NCBI GenBank assembly: GCA_013360405.1
Contig: JABWBR010000052.1
Span: 1 to 38,122, forward strand
Reading direction: 5' to 3'
Source: Saprospiraceae bacterium
GTDB taxonomy: Bacteria > Bacteroidota > Bacteroidia > Chitinophagales > Saprospiraceae
Length of the DNA stretch: 38,122 nucleotides
Shown: positions 32,248-38,122 of the stretch, piece by piece
Position numbering within the stretch: position 1 is the stretch's first letter
Layout: every line of letters starts with the position of its first letter
The notes under the pieces: generated by a model
Told to the model about the DNA's origin: nothing
The model's database searches: none
What the model saw: only the letters and a program-made list of their open reading frames with translations
Position numbers and translations under genes: made by a program

Positions 32248-33531
32248 CTACCTTCTAAGATACTTCCCCGCCTTCAGCAACTCCTCCCACCTGGTCGTAA
32301 AACGCGGAGAACGCCATTCCGTTTTTAATTTAAAATCGGGTCTATGGCTGCAGGCGGCAAAATAGACCGTGCCGCGGCCCATGCGCTGATTGATCTGGTC
32401 AAGGGTTTTCATTAGTTCGGCGGAGCGCAGGAGTTGGGTTTCGGGCACAAAAAGGTTGGTCTGCAGCCGGCCGGCGGGCTTGAGTTCGCCGGCGAGAATG
32501 CCGACCTTCTTGTAGTTGGTGCCTTTTTCGTAGAGGCTTTTCACCATAGCCACACTCCAGTGGATGAGTTCGTTGGTATTCGACGTGGCTATGGGCAATT
32601 CCACCATTCGCGAAAAGCAACTTAACCCGTCGGGGCGTTTGTTTTTGAAGCGGTTGGCCCATAGAAAGACGGTAATCACGCCGGCGGTTTGCCGGTAACG
32701 GCGCAATTTTTCACCCAGGCGCGTTGCGTAGATAGCAATAGCCTCGGCGAGGGGCTCCAGCTCGTATACGTCTTTGGCGAAAGAGCGGGAGATCATCGCG
32801 TTTTTGCGCTCGGTGACCGGCGGCTCCAGTCCGTAGCAGGGGAATCCCTTCACCTCTTTGAGCAGGCGCAGGCCCACCACGCCAAATTCCTGTTGCATCC
32901 ACGATTCGCTGATGCCGGCGAATTGCGCCACCGTGTCGATGCCGATGGCGGCCAGTCGCCTTTTATACGCGCTGCCCACACCCCAGAGTTCGTCGATGTC
33001 GAGTTCCTGTAGGATATCATGGCCGGGGGTGAGGTAAAATACGCCTTCCTCCGTCCTTTTCTTGGCGATGTGGTTGGCGAGCTTGGCCAGGGTTTTGGTG
33101 GGCGCCAGGCCCACGGAGACCGGGATGCCGGTCCACTTCAGCACCTTGCCACGCAGATCGCGGGCGTAGTCGGTGAGGCTGCTTTCGGTCTGCTGGTAAA
33201 ACATCAACTCCAGGAAAGCCTCGTCGATCGAGTAGACCTCCACGTCGGCGCAGTGGTCCTGCAGGATGCTCATCACCCGCTCCGACATATCGCCGTAAAG
33301 CGCGTAATTGCTGGAGAACACGGCCACCTCCCCTTTTTGGATCAGCTCGCGCAGCTTGAACAGCGGCTCGCCCATGGGGATGCCCAGGGCCTTGGCCTCG
33401 TTGCTGCGGGCCACCACGCAGCCGTCGTTGTTGGAGAGCACCACCAGCGGCTTGTCGGCCAGCTTGGGGTTGAAGACCCGCTCGCAGCTGGCGTAGAAAT
33501 TGTTGCAATCCACCAGCGCAAACAGGCTCAT
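32248..33531 (-). CDS. umuC: UmuC, error-prone DNA polymerase V catalytic subunit
   Basis: 427 aa, the family's normal length. Y-family polymerase motifs are present: [17 protein letters not shown] (catalytic Asp8 and the steric-gate region), [18 protein letters not shown], and [10 protein letters not shown] (catalytic Asp/Glu). The helix-hairpin-helix region ([26 protein letters not shown]) and C-terminal UmuC domain are complete. It starts at 33531 and overlaps the umuD stop by 4 bp (ATGA), so translation is coupled. It performs translesion synthesis and SOS mutagenesis with UmuD' and RecA. Confidence 0.96.
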   Translation of the reverse strand: MSLFALVDCNNFYASCERVFNPKLADKPLVVLSNNDGCVVARSNEAKALGIPMGEPLFKLRELIQKGEVAVFSSNYALYGDMSERVMSILQDHCADVEVYSIDEAFLELMFYQQTESSLTDYARDLRGKVLKWTGIPVSVGLAPTKTLAKLANHIAKKRTEEGVFYLTPGHDILQELDIDELWGVGSAYKRRLAAIGIDTVAQFAGISESWMQQEFGVVGLRLLKEVKGFPCYGLEPPVTERKNAMISRSFAKDVYELEPLAEAIAIYATRLGEKLRRYRQTAGVITVFLWANRFKNKRPDGLSCFSRMVELPIATSNTNELIHWSVAMVKSLYEKGTNYKKVGILAGELKPAGRLQTNLFVPETQLLRSAELMKTLDQINQRMGRGTVYFAACSHRPDFKLKTEWRSPRFTTRWEELLKAGKYLRR

Positions 33532-33977
33532 AACTCGTAGGGTTTGTGCACCACATAAGTCACCACGCCCCAGATCACCACCTCCATGCCTTCGAGTAGC
33601 TCGATGAGCTCGTAGCCGGGGTTTTCGGGTTTGAGGTACCAGCGTCCGGCCACCCTGATCAGGCGTTTGACCGTAAAGCCCTCGTCGAGGTAGGCGATCA
33701 CCACGTCGCCCGCTTTGTAGTCGAGCGAGCGATCCACCACCAGAATATCGCCTTCATAGATGCCGGCGCCGGTCATCGAGTCGCCTTCGACCTCCACGAA
33801 AAACGTAGCTGCCCGGTTGCGGATGCAGTATTCGTTGAGGTCCAGGCGTTTTTGCAGGTAGTCGTCGGCCGGAGAAGGGAAGCCGGCAGCGACCGCAGAA
33901 AAAAAAGGCAGTTGAAGCGATAGTCTCGCTATTGGGATCACGGGCACTACAATGCCCCTCCCTTCAGTTTTACTCAT
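33528..33977 (-). CDS. umuD: UmuD, S24-family self-cleaving SOS regulator
   Basis: 149 aa from ATG 33977 ([15 protein letters not shown]); a further ATG at 34016 adds 13 residues without family resemblance. The cleavage site Ala31-Gly32 in [11 protein letters not shown], the nucleophile Ser67 in GDSMTGAGI and Lys104 in EGFTVKRL form the LexA-like Ser-Lys dyad. RecA-stimulated self-cleavage gives UmuD', which activates UmuC. Transcription is presumably SOS-controlled, but no LexA box of known consensus was found upstream. Confidence 0.94.
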   Translation of the reverse strand: MSKTEGRGIVVPVIPIARLSLQLPFFSAVAAGFPSPADDYLQKRLDLNEYCIRNRAATFFVEVEGDSMTGAGIYEGDILVVDRSLDYKAGDVVIAYLDEGFTVKRLIRVAGRWYLKPENPGYELIELLEGMEVVIWGVVTYVVHKPYEL

Positions 33978-34160
33978 AGTAGTTGGAATTAGATTCCTGT
34001 TTACAATTTTGCGCAAGCAAATTAAAACATTTTGTTTTTAAGCGGAGACGTTTTTTTTGTTTTTTTAAATATATACTGTTGGGCGAGTAGAAAGAATGGC
34101 ATTCCCCCCTATCATTTGTAGATTCAATCAAGATGAATGGCAAGTATTAAAGAAGGCAGT

Positions 34161-34775
34161 TCAGTTGAAATCTTTTACTACGCGGATAATCTCAGCTTTA
34201 ACTTTAGACCAGGTAATATTTTTATCCAGCATCATGGGATCAGGATTCTGTTCAGCATCTTCAAAATAAGTCAGACTCTTTATTACATGGAAAATCTCGT
34301 ACTGCTTGAACTTTTCCTTAAATAGCCGCAGCATTTCTTGTAGAGGCATTTGCTGGAGGAGAAAATATATATCGAAAAAATCTTTTTTACTACCTCGCTG
34401 GGTGACGGCCTTTAATTTCATGGGAGCGATATCCTGAATGGCGAGCATTCTGATACCCTCTTCCAGTACAGTTGGGAATAGAGTGGGGTAACCCATTTTG
34501 ACAAAATCGACTTTTATCTCGTTGATGTAAGTAATGAGCATGCTGGGTCCTTCTGATTCGACTGTAATATCAAATTCATTGGACAAAGCCTCTATCAAGT
34601 CACTTTTGTCAAATGGATCCGGGGTAAATAAATCAAGGTCAACCGAAATGCGATGCCCTATCTGGAGGGCCAGGGCTGTACCGCCTACCAAATAAAAGTG
34701 TTCGAGTAGAGGCATTGACATGAGGCGCCTCAATAATTCCAATGTTCCGGGTTCGATTGAGCGAGTTTGTAACAT
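34161..34775 (-). CDS. AbiEii/AbiGii-family nucleotidyltransferase (toxin component)
   Basis: 204 aa. The MNT-type nucleotidyltransferase signature LVGGTALALQIGHRISVDLDLFT (about 28-50) has the GG, the conserved HR and the metal-binding Asp pair. TQRGSKKDFFDIYFLLQ (about 126-142) has the RGxxKDxxD motif that is typical of the AbiEii family. Family proteins act as toxins that nucleotidylate tRNA or other targets in phage-defence or toxin-antitoxin pairs. It overlaps the upstream gene by 46 bp on the same strand. The activity here is inferred from family motifs only. Confidence 0.88.
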   Translation of the reverse strand: MLQTRSIEPGTLELLRRLMSMPLLEHFYLVGGTALALQIGHRISVDLDLFTPDPFDKSDLIEALSNEFDITVESEGPSMLITYINEIKVDFVKMGYPTLFPTVLEEGIRMLAIQDIAPMKLKAVTQRGSKKDFFDIYFLLQQMPLQEMLRLFKEKFKQYEIFHVIKSLTYFEDAEQNPDPMMLDKNITWSKVKAEIIRVVKDFN

Positions 34776-35020
34776 CTGAATTCGGTTACAGGGAGGTCAA
34801 AAATGGTAGAGCAATACGCCAAGGTACGTTTATCGAGGTAACGGGTATTGAGTAGGGTATCTTTTACCGTTTCTTTACCGTAATACTGCAACATGGCACG
34901 AAATTCTTCTATTCGCCCACGCATAGTGATGCGTTCGATGATAGTCGCCCTGTGTTTTTCCAAGTCGATGGTAGCGACATTAAAATCCCAGAACAGCGAT
35001 GGTCGAAGTTGTAAGTCCAT
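34730..35020 (-). CDS. Predicted antitoxin partner (DUF6922-like)
   Basis: 96 aa from ATG 35020 (MDLQLRPSLFWDFNVATIDLEKHRATIIERITMRG). An upstream start at 35062 adds 14 residues; the inner Met matches family usage in my judgement. The sequence resembles short proteins that accompany AbiEii-type nucleotidyltransferases in Bacteroidota, with an RxTxRG motif and an LL-x-TRYLD region. It probably neutralises the toxin or regulates the pair. It overlaps the toxin gene by 46 bp, a sign of coupling. The family name is from memory and unverified. Confidence 0.7.
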   Translation of the reverse strand: MDLQLRPSLFWDFNVATIDLEKHRATIIERITMRGRIEEFRAMLQYYGKETVKDTLLNTRYLDKRTLAYCSTIFDLPVTEFRCYKLAQSNPEHWNY

Positions 35021-35148
35021 ATTCAAATCAAAAGTACGATTTATTGTGGAATCTCCCTTCATCGAAAATCCATCCGGAGATGTCTATCACTTTTTATTTT
35101 CTATCAAATAGTGTCGTACTTTTATACCATTAAATAAATGCAACCGCC

Positions 35149-35583
35149 ATGCAACAAAGACCGCCCAATTTGAACGGCAATCCGGTGAACTCTATCGTAG
35201 GGGTCGTCCTGATGATCGTGTTCCTCATAGGTATGTTTTATGTGGCCCAATTTGTGTTCCGCATACTGTACTTTCTTGCGCCCTTTATGCTGATAGCTAC
35301 GCTTATCATCAACTATCGCGTGGTGACGGGATATCTCCAATGGATACTCGCCCTCGTGAAACGCAACCCCGTGATGGGTATCGGCGCAGGTATTCTCACT
35401 GTTTTAGGCTTCCCGATTGTCTCCGCCTTTTTGCTGGCCAAGGCGATTATGCTGAAAAAGGTCGACCAGGCACAAGAAAAAGCGCGCATCCGCCGCGAAG
35501 GCGAATTGATCGATTACGAGGAGGTGGACAGCGAAGAGCTGGTGCCGCCGATACAATACGAGGAGAAGAGGAGGAGGGAGTAA
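35149..35583 (+). CDS. Hypothetical membrane protein, 144 aa
   Basis: Three hydrophobic helices (about 15-37, 39-60 and 72-98) and a charged C-terminal tail of about 45 residues rich in Arg, Glu and Lys (KKVDQAQEKARIRREGELIDYEEVDSEEL). No family recognised. TACTTTTA at 35112-35119 resembles the -7 element of the sigma operon. It is upstream of the glycosyltransferase on the same strand, with the 35584 element between. Confidence 0.7.
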   Translation: MQQRPPNLNGNPVNSIVGVVLMIVFLIGMFYVAQFVFRILYFLAPFMLIATLIINYRVVTGYLQWILALVKRNPVMGIGAGILTVLGFPIVSAFLLAKAIMLKKVDQAQEKARIRREGELIDYEEVDSEELVPPIQYEEKRRRE

Positions 35584-35755
35584 TCGGTTGTCGGTTATCG
35601 GTTGTCCGTTCTCTGTTCTCGGTTGTCGGTTATCCGTTCCTTATCTTTGCCAGTTAAACTTAACAGAGAACAGAGAACAGAGAACAGAGAACAGAGAACA
35701 GAGAACAGAGAACAGAGAACAGAGAACAGAGAACAGAGAACAGAACAGAGAACCC
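35584..35755. repeat. Large inverted heptamer element with promoter-like core (copy B)
   Basis: It has the same composition as copy A at 27040: a left arm of GTTGTCGG/GTTCTCTG-type heptamers (35584-35637), the core TATCTTTGCCAGTTAAAC (35642-35659), and about thirteen AGAGAAC units (35662-35755). The array ends at the glycosyltransferase ATG (35756). TTG at 35623 and TATCTTTG at 35642-35649 would fire toward that gene, making the array its 5' leader. The array contains no stop in any plus frame. Confidence 0.9.
35623..35649 (+). promoter_or_regulatory. Promoter-like core in heptamer element B, toward the glycosyltransferase
   Basis: TTG, 16 bp, TATCTTTG. The -7 match is exact, and the spacing is slightly short compared with the 20 bp of the tRNA promoter. 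Copy A has the same layout at 27075-27101. A transcript would start near 35656 and carry the repeat as a leader of about 100 nt. Confidence 0.4.
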
Positions 35756-36865
35756 ATGCCCCTCCCCGAGACATTCCTCCTCACTGCGATAGCCATCGGG
35801 ATAGCCTACCTGGTGGCTATCGGCTATATACGGATGTGGTGGCGCCGCCTGCCGGAGTGGAGGCCGCCGGCGAATGATAACCCAACCGTATTTATTTCGG
35901 TGATCGTGCCGGCCCGCAATGAAGCGGCGAATATCGGGGCTTGCCTGCAATCGCTGCTTTCGCAAAATTATCCTGCACACTTATTTGAAATCATCGTCGT
36001 CGACGACCATTCCGAAGACGATACGGCACGGCGCGCCGGTTCAATACCGGATGAGCGCGTCAGGGTCGTAGTTTCGCCGGGCGCGCAAAAAAAGCAGGCC
36101 CTCGCCTACGGCGTGTCGTTGGCGCGGGGCGAGCTCATCGCTGCCACCGACGCTGATTGCCAAGCGCCGCCGCAATGGCTGTCCTTGCTGGCCTCGGCTT
36201 ATGAAAACCGTCGCCCCGCTTTTATCGCCGCGCCTGTCGCTTTTCACAAAGAAAACAACCTGCTCGGCTACTTTCAGTCGCTCGACTACCTGGGCATGAT
36301 GGTGCTTACCGGCGCGGGCATCTACAGCGGCAGACTGCTGCTGGCCAACGGCGCCAACCTGGCCTACCCCAAAGCCGTATTTGAAGAAGTAGGCGGTTTT
36401 GCCGGTATCGACCACGTAGCCTCGGGCGATGATATGTTTTTATTGCAAAAAATTGCCCGCAGATACCCCGACCGTTTATTTTTTATAAAAAACCCGGAAG
36501 CTACCGTACTTACTTCCCCCCAGCCTTCTCTCGCCGGGCTCTGGGCGCAGCGGCTGCGCTGGGCCTCCAAGTCGTCGGCTTTTCGCGGCGGCGTCATGCT
36601 CGTATACCTTGCATTGGTCTTTGTAGTGTGCGGGGGTATTCTGCTCGGATTGGCGCCGGCGCCTTTTGCCGCCCTCATTTTATTAGCGTTTAAACTAATT
36701 GCCGACTACGCCCTCTTAAGCGAAGCCTGTCGCTATTTTCAGCGCAGCGACCTCCTGCGTTATTTTCTTCCCGCCCAACTGCTGCACATCGCGTATATCG
36801 CGTTGATCGGGTTGGCGGGGGTTTTTGTGCGGCGGTACCGGTGGAAAGGGAGGGAGGTAAGATAG
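35756..36865 (+). CDS. Glycosyltransferase family 2, membrane-bound
   Basis: 369 aa from ATG 35756 (MPLPETFLLTAIAIGIAYLVAI); the frame is open further upstream only because the heptamer array has no stops. One N-terminal membrane helix (about 5-25) precedes the GT-A domain with ISVIVPARNEAANIGACLQSL, VVDDHSEDDT, a metal-binding ATDADC, SGDDMFLLQK and the acceptor QRLRW. Two to three C-terminal membrane helices (about 280-360) follow. It probably adds sugars to a lipid or polymer at the inner membrane. The donor and product are unknown. No other polysaccharide gene is adjacent. Confidence 0.9.
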   Translation: MPLPETFLLTAIAIGIAYLVAIGYIRMWWRRLPEWRPPANDNPTVFISVIVPARNEAANIGACLQSLLSQNYPAHLFEIIVVDDHSEDDTARRAGSIPDERVRVVVSPGAQKKQALAYGVSLARGELIAATDADCQAPPQWLSLLASAYENRRPAFIAAPVAFHKENNLLGYFQSLDYLGMMVLTGAGIYSGRLLLANGANLAYPKAVFEEVGGFAGIDHVASGDDMFLLQKIARRYPDRLFFIKNPEATVLTSPQPSLAGLWAQRLRWASKSSAFRGGVMLVYLALVFVVCGGILLGLAPAPFAALILLAFKLIADYALLSEACRYFQRSDLLRYFLPAQLLHIAYIALIGLAGVFVRRYRWKGREVR

Positions 36866-36890
36866 GGTTGTCGGTTGTCGGTTCCTTATC
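36866..36890. repeat. Truncated half-element of the heptamer family
   Basis: GGTTGTCGGTTGTCGGTTCC followed by TTATC matches the end of the left arm and start of the core of copy B, then diverges. It begins one base after the glycosyltransferase stop (TAG at 36863-36865). The right arm is absent. Confidence 0.75.
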
Positions 36891-36948
36891 AAAAAGATCG
36901 TCTCTCCACCCGCTTATTTATAAAAAACCACGATGTTTGTATTGGACG

Positions 36949-36975
36949 GGTAGCCGCTACTCAGTATCGGCTACC
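36949..36975. repeat. Inverted repeat in the gap before the AT-rich module
   Basis: GGTAGCCG (36949-36956) and CGGCTACC (36968-36975) form an 8-bp perfect stem with an 11-base loop. It lies in the transition from the GC-richer backbone to the AT-rich arr module. Confidence 0.55.
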
Positions 36976-37089
36976 TCTCCAACAATGGGTGTATAGGCGC
37001 TATGGAGTAGCGGGTATAAATGAGTTAGCGGGCATTGTAAATGACAGACCACCAAAGACAATCACACAGTAAAATAATAAACAGTGACA

Positions 37090-37551
37090 ATGGAGCAAAA
37101 CAACAACGGACAGAAATCAAACCAGAAATCAAACAGACAAGGAGCAACACCATTCGCACAGACCTACTTTCACGGGACAAAAGCAGACTTGAAAATTGGC
37201 GACTTAATAGAAGTTGGTTATAATTCTAACTACGGACAACAAAAAAATGCAAAATATATCTTCCTGACAGGGACATTGGATGCTGCAATTTGGGGAGCAG
37301 AACTTGCCTTTGGTGATGGACGAGAAAGAATATATTTGGTAGAACCTTTGGGAGAAATTGAAAATGACCCCGACTTGACCGACAAGAAGTTTCCCGGAAA
37401 CCCTACACAATCTTTCCGTTCAACTCAACCATTCAGAGTTGTTGGAGAAGTAACCGTTTGGCAAGGACACCCAGCCGAACAAGTGAAAACAATGAAAGAA
37501 CACCTTGAAAAACTTAAAGAACAAGGTATAAATTCACTCAATGACGAATAG
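37090..37551 (+). CDS. arr: NAD+-rifampin ADP-ribosyltransferase
   Basis: 153 aa from ATG 37090; an in-frame GTG at 37084 is possible. Arr enzymes inactivate rifamycins by ADP-ribosylating the 23-hydroxyl. The family core is clear: FAQTYFHGTKADLKIGDLIE (His28 is the likely catalytic His), GYNSNYG, LDAAIWGAELAFGDGRERIY, VEPLGEIENDPDLTDKKFPG (acidic catalytic region) and FRVVGEVTVWQGH. The N-terminal about 18 residues, Asn/Gln-rich, are an extension over the usual 130-150 aa. It is AT-rich and lies 25 bp upstream of a SnoaL-like gene, with signs of recent transfer. Whether it confers resistance here is inferred from family. Confidence 0.93.
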   Translation: MEQNNNGQKSNQKSNRQGATPFAQTYFHGTKADLKIGDLIEVGYNSNYGQQKNAKYIFLTGTLDAAIWGAELAFGDGRERIYLVEPLGEIENDPDLTDKKFPGNPTQSFRSTQPFRVVGEVTVWQGHPAEQVKTMKEHLEKLKEQGINSLNDE

Positions 37552-37576
37552 AAAAGATTAATAATGTTCTCTGCAA

Positions 37577-38011
37577 ATGAAAAGTAACAAAGAAATAGTT
37601 TCGGACTTTATAAGCGCAACAAATCAAAAAGATTGGGATAAGGTTTTGAAACTGGTCTACAACGATTTCATTAGACACAGTTCATCTGAACCCAAGGAGA
37701 TAAAAACAAATAATGGGTTAGTTAAATTTCATCAGGAAGAATTAGAAACTTTCCCCGATTTACAAGAAACAATAATTTTTGCAATTGAAGAAGGTGACTT
37801 GGTTGCTGCCAGAATCAATTTTTCAGGGACACAATTAGGAAAACTCATAAACTTTCCACCGACTGGTAAAAAACTAACAGCAGACTTCAATTGCTTCTTT
37901 CGTGTGACAGAAGGAAGAATTAAAGAAAGTTGGGTTGAGTATGACAACTTAAATGGGCTAATTCAACTTGGACACTACAAAATAAATGAAGATGTTGACA
38001 AACAAAAATGA
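37577..38011 (+). CDS. SnoaL-like / ester cyclase (NTF2-fold) protein
   Basis: 144 aa, cytoplasmic. Features of the SnoaL-type NTF2 fold: NKEIVSDFISATNQKDWDKVLKLVYNDFIRHS at the start, FHQEELETFPDLQETI, a strand GDLVAARINFSGTQLG, then LINFPPTGKKLTADFNCFFRVTEGRIKESWVEYD. The His/Asp positions used by polyketide cyclases are in the expected strands, but the substrate is unknown, and many such proteins are of unknown role. It is AT-rich like arr, 25 bp downstream on the same strand, so it may be co-transferred. Confidence 0.8.
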   Translation: MKSNKEIVSDFISATNQKDWDKVLKLVYNDFIRHSSSEPKEIKTNNGLVKFHQEELETFPDLQETIIFAIEEGDLVAARINFSGTQLGKLINFPPTGKKLTADFNCFFRVTEGRIKESWVEYDNLNGLIQLGHYKINEDVDKQK

Positions 38012-38122
38012 ACAACGACCCGCTAACACGGGTTTTGCGTCAGGCGGGGTGACGTGCAAACTTGGAGCTTTGTGCTTCTATTCAAGTTCAGTGCAGGTTG
38101 ACAGTTTTGTGCTCCGAAACCC
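38012..38122. other. Right-edge sequence after the SnoaL-like gene
   Basis: It holds the CCCGCTAAC site (38019) with its small hairpin and a GC-richer stretch GCGTCAGGCGGGGTGACG. No open frame of note is seen, and the feature is cut by the window edge. Confidence 0.4.

Larger units (their letters stand above)
37024..38027. mobile_element. Putative acquired AT-rich module (arr plus SnoaL-like) between inverted GTTAGCGGG sites
   Basis: GTTAGCGGG (37024-37032) and its complement CCCGCTAAC (38019-38027) bracket two AT-rich genes whose base composition differs visibly from the rest of the window. The right site also forms a hairpin ACCCG-CTAACA-CGGGT. Arr genes are known as integron cassettes elsewhere, but no integrase or canonical attC is visible in the window. 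The module may extend beyond the right edge. Confidence 0.4.

Noticed and set aside
34008..34021. LexA operator upstream of umuD (TTTGCGCAAGCAAA)
   Set aside because: Only five-base arms and no known consensus for this lineage; may be chance.
37000..38122. Integron with canonical attC sites
   Set aside because: GTTAGCG does not fit GTTRRRY and no integrase is visible; kept only as a putative acquired module.

Overview
The window reads as a chromosome segment of a Bacteroidota member, most likely a Saprospiria-type (Lewinella/Haliscomenobacter-like) bacterium. The tRNA at 32050 has a textbook Bacteroidota promoter (TTG, 20 bases, TATATTTG). Starts generally lack Shine-Dalgarno sequences, many products are secreted or lipoproteins, and the gene set (M29 aminopeptidase, TPR-CHAT protein beside a sigma/anti-sigma pair, 'NPSFE' secreted protein) fits that phylum. 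No rRNA, CRISPR or prophage was seen.

Layout. 1-459: no convincing gene. 460-1422: unknown protein. 1491-6848 (minus): universal stress protein, HDAC/AcuC-like deacetylase, Pat-like GNAT acetyltransferase with a degenerate acyl-CoA synthetase domain, and Na+/Ca2+ antiporter, a tight run pairing a predicted lysine-acetylation writer and eraser. 7045-9792: large secreted protein with two tandem thioester-domain-like units and two Cys-rich repeats. 9809-15713: Kir channel, Rieske oxygenase, secreted amidohydrolase, secreted NPSFE protein, FolB and AroB. 15809-16060: MITE-like element. 16072-18702: PBP1A. 18738-19466: unknown, possibly a degenerate exonuclease fold. 19670-25157 (minus): sigma-like factor, membrane anti-sigma, exported TPR-CHAT protease-like protein and M29 aminopeptidase. 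25265-31952: lipoproteins, a small beta-rich exported protein, M14 carboxypeptidase and M1 aminopeptidase. 32050: tRNA with CAT anticodon. 32248-35020 (minus): UmuDC and an AbiEii-type toxin/antitoxin pair. 35149-36865: membrane protein and GT2 glycosyltransferase. 37090-38011: AT-rich module with rifampin ADP-ribosyltransferase (arr) and a SnoaL-like protein, probably acquired.

The most striking non-coding signal is a set of 3'-end repeat structures. At about twelve gene ends there is a short-unit tandem array (7-10 bp units), usually followed by a short core and the inverted array, or a perfect palindrome. The unit sequences differ between sites (CCGAGAA/GAGAACA, CTCTCAC, CCTCATAAAC, TTGGATGT, ATTTCGG, CCGGTAGAGAC), but the position is constant: at or within a few bases of a stop codon. 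In several cases the stop codon lies inside the repeat. They look like independently arisen or mobile transcription-termination hairpins.

The best candidate for a new system is the sigma / anti-sigma / exported CHAT cassette at 20827-25157. Its predicted topology suggests a CHAT-peptidase-driven proteolytic signalling route.
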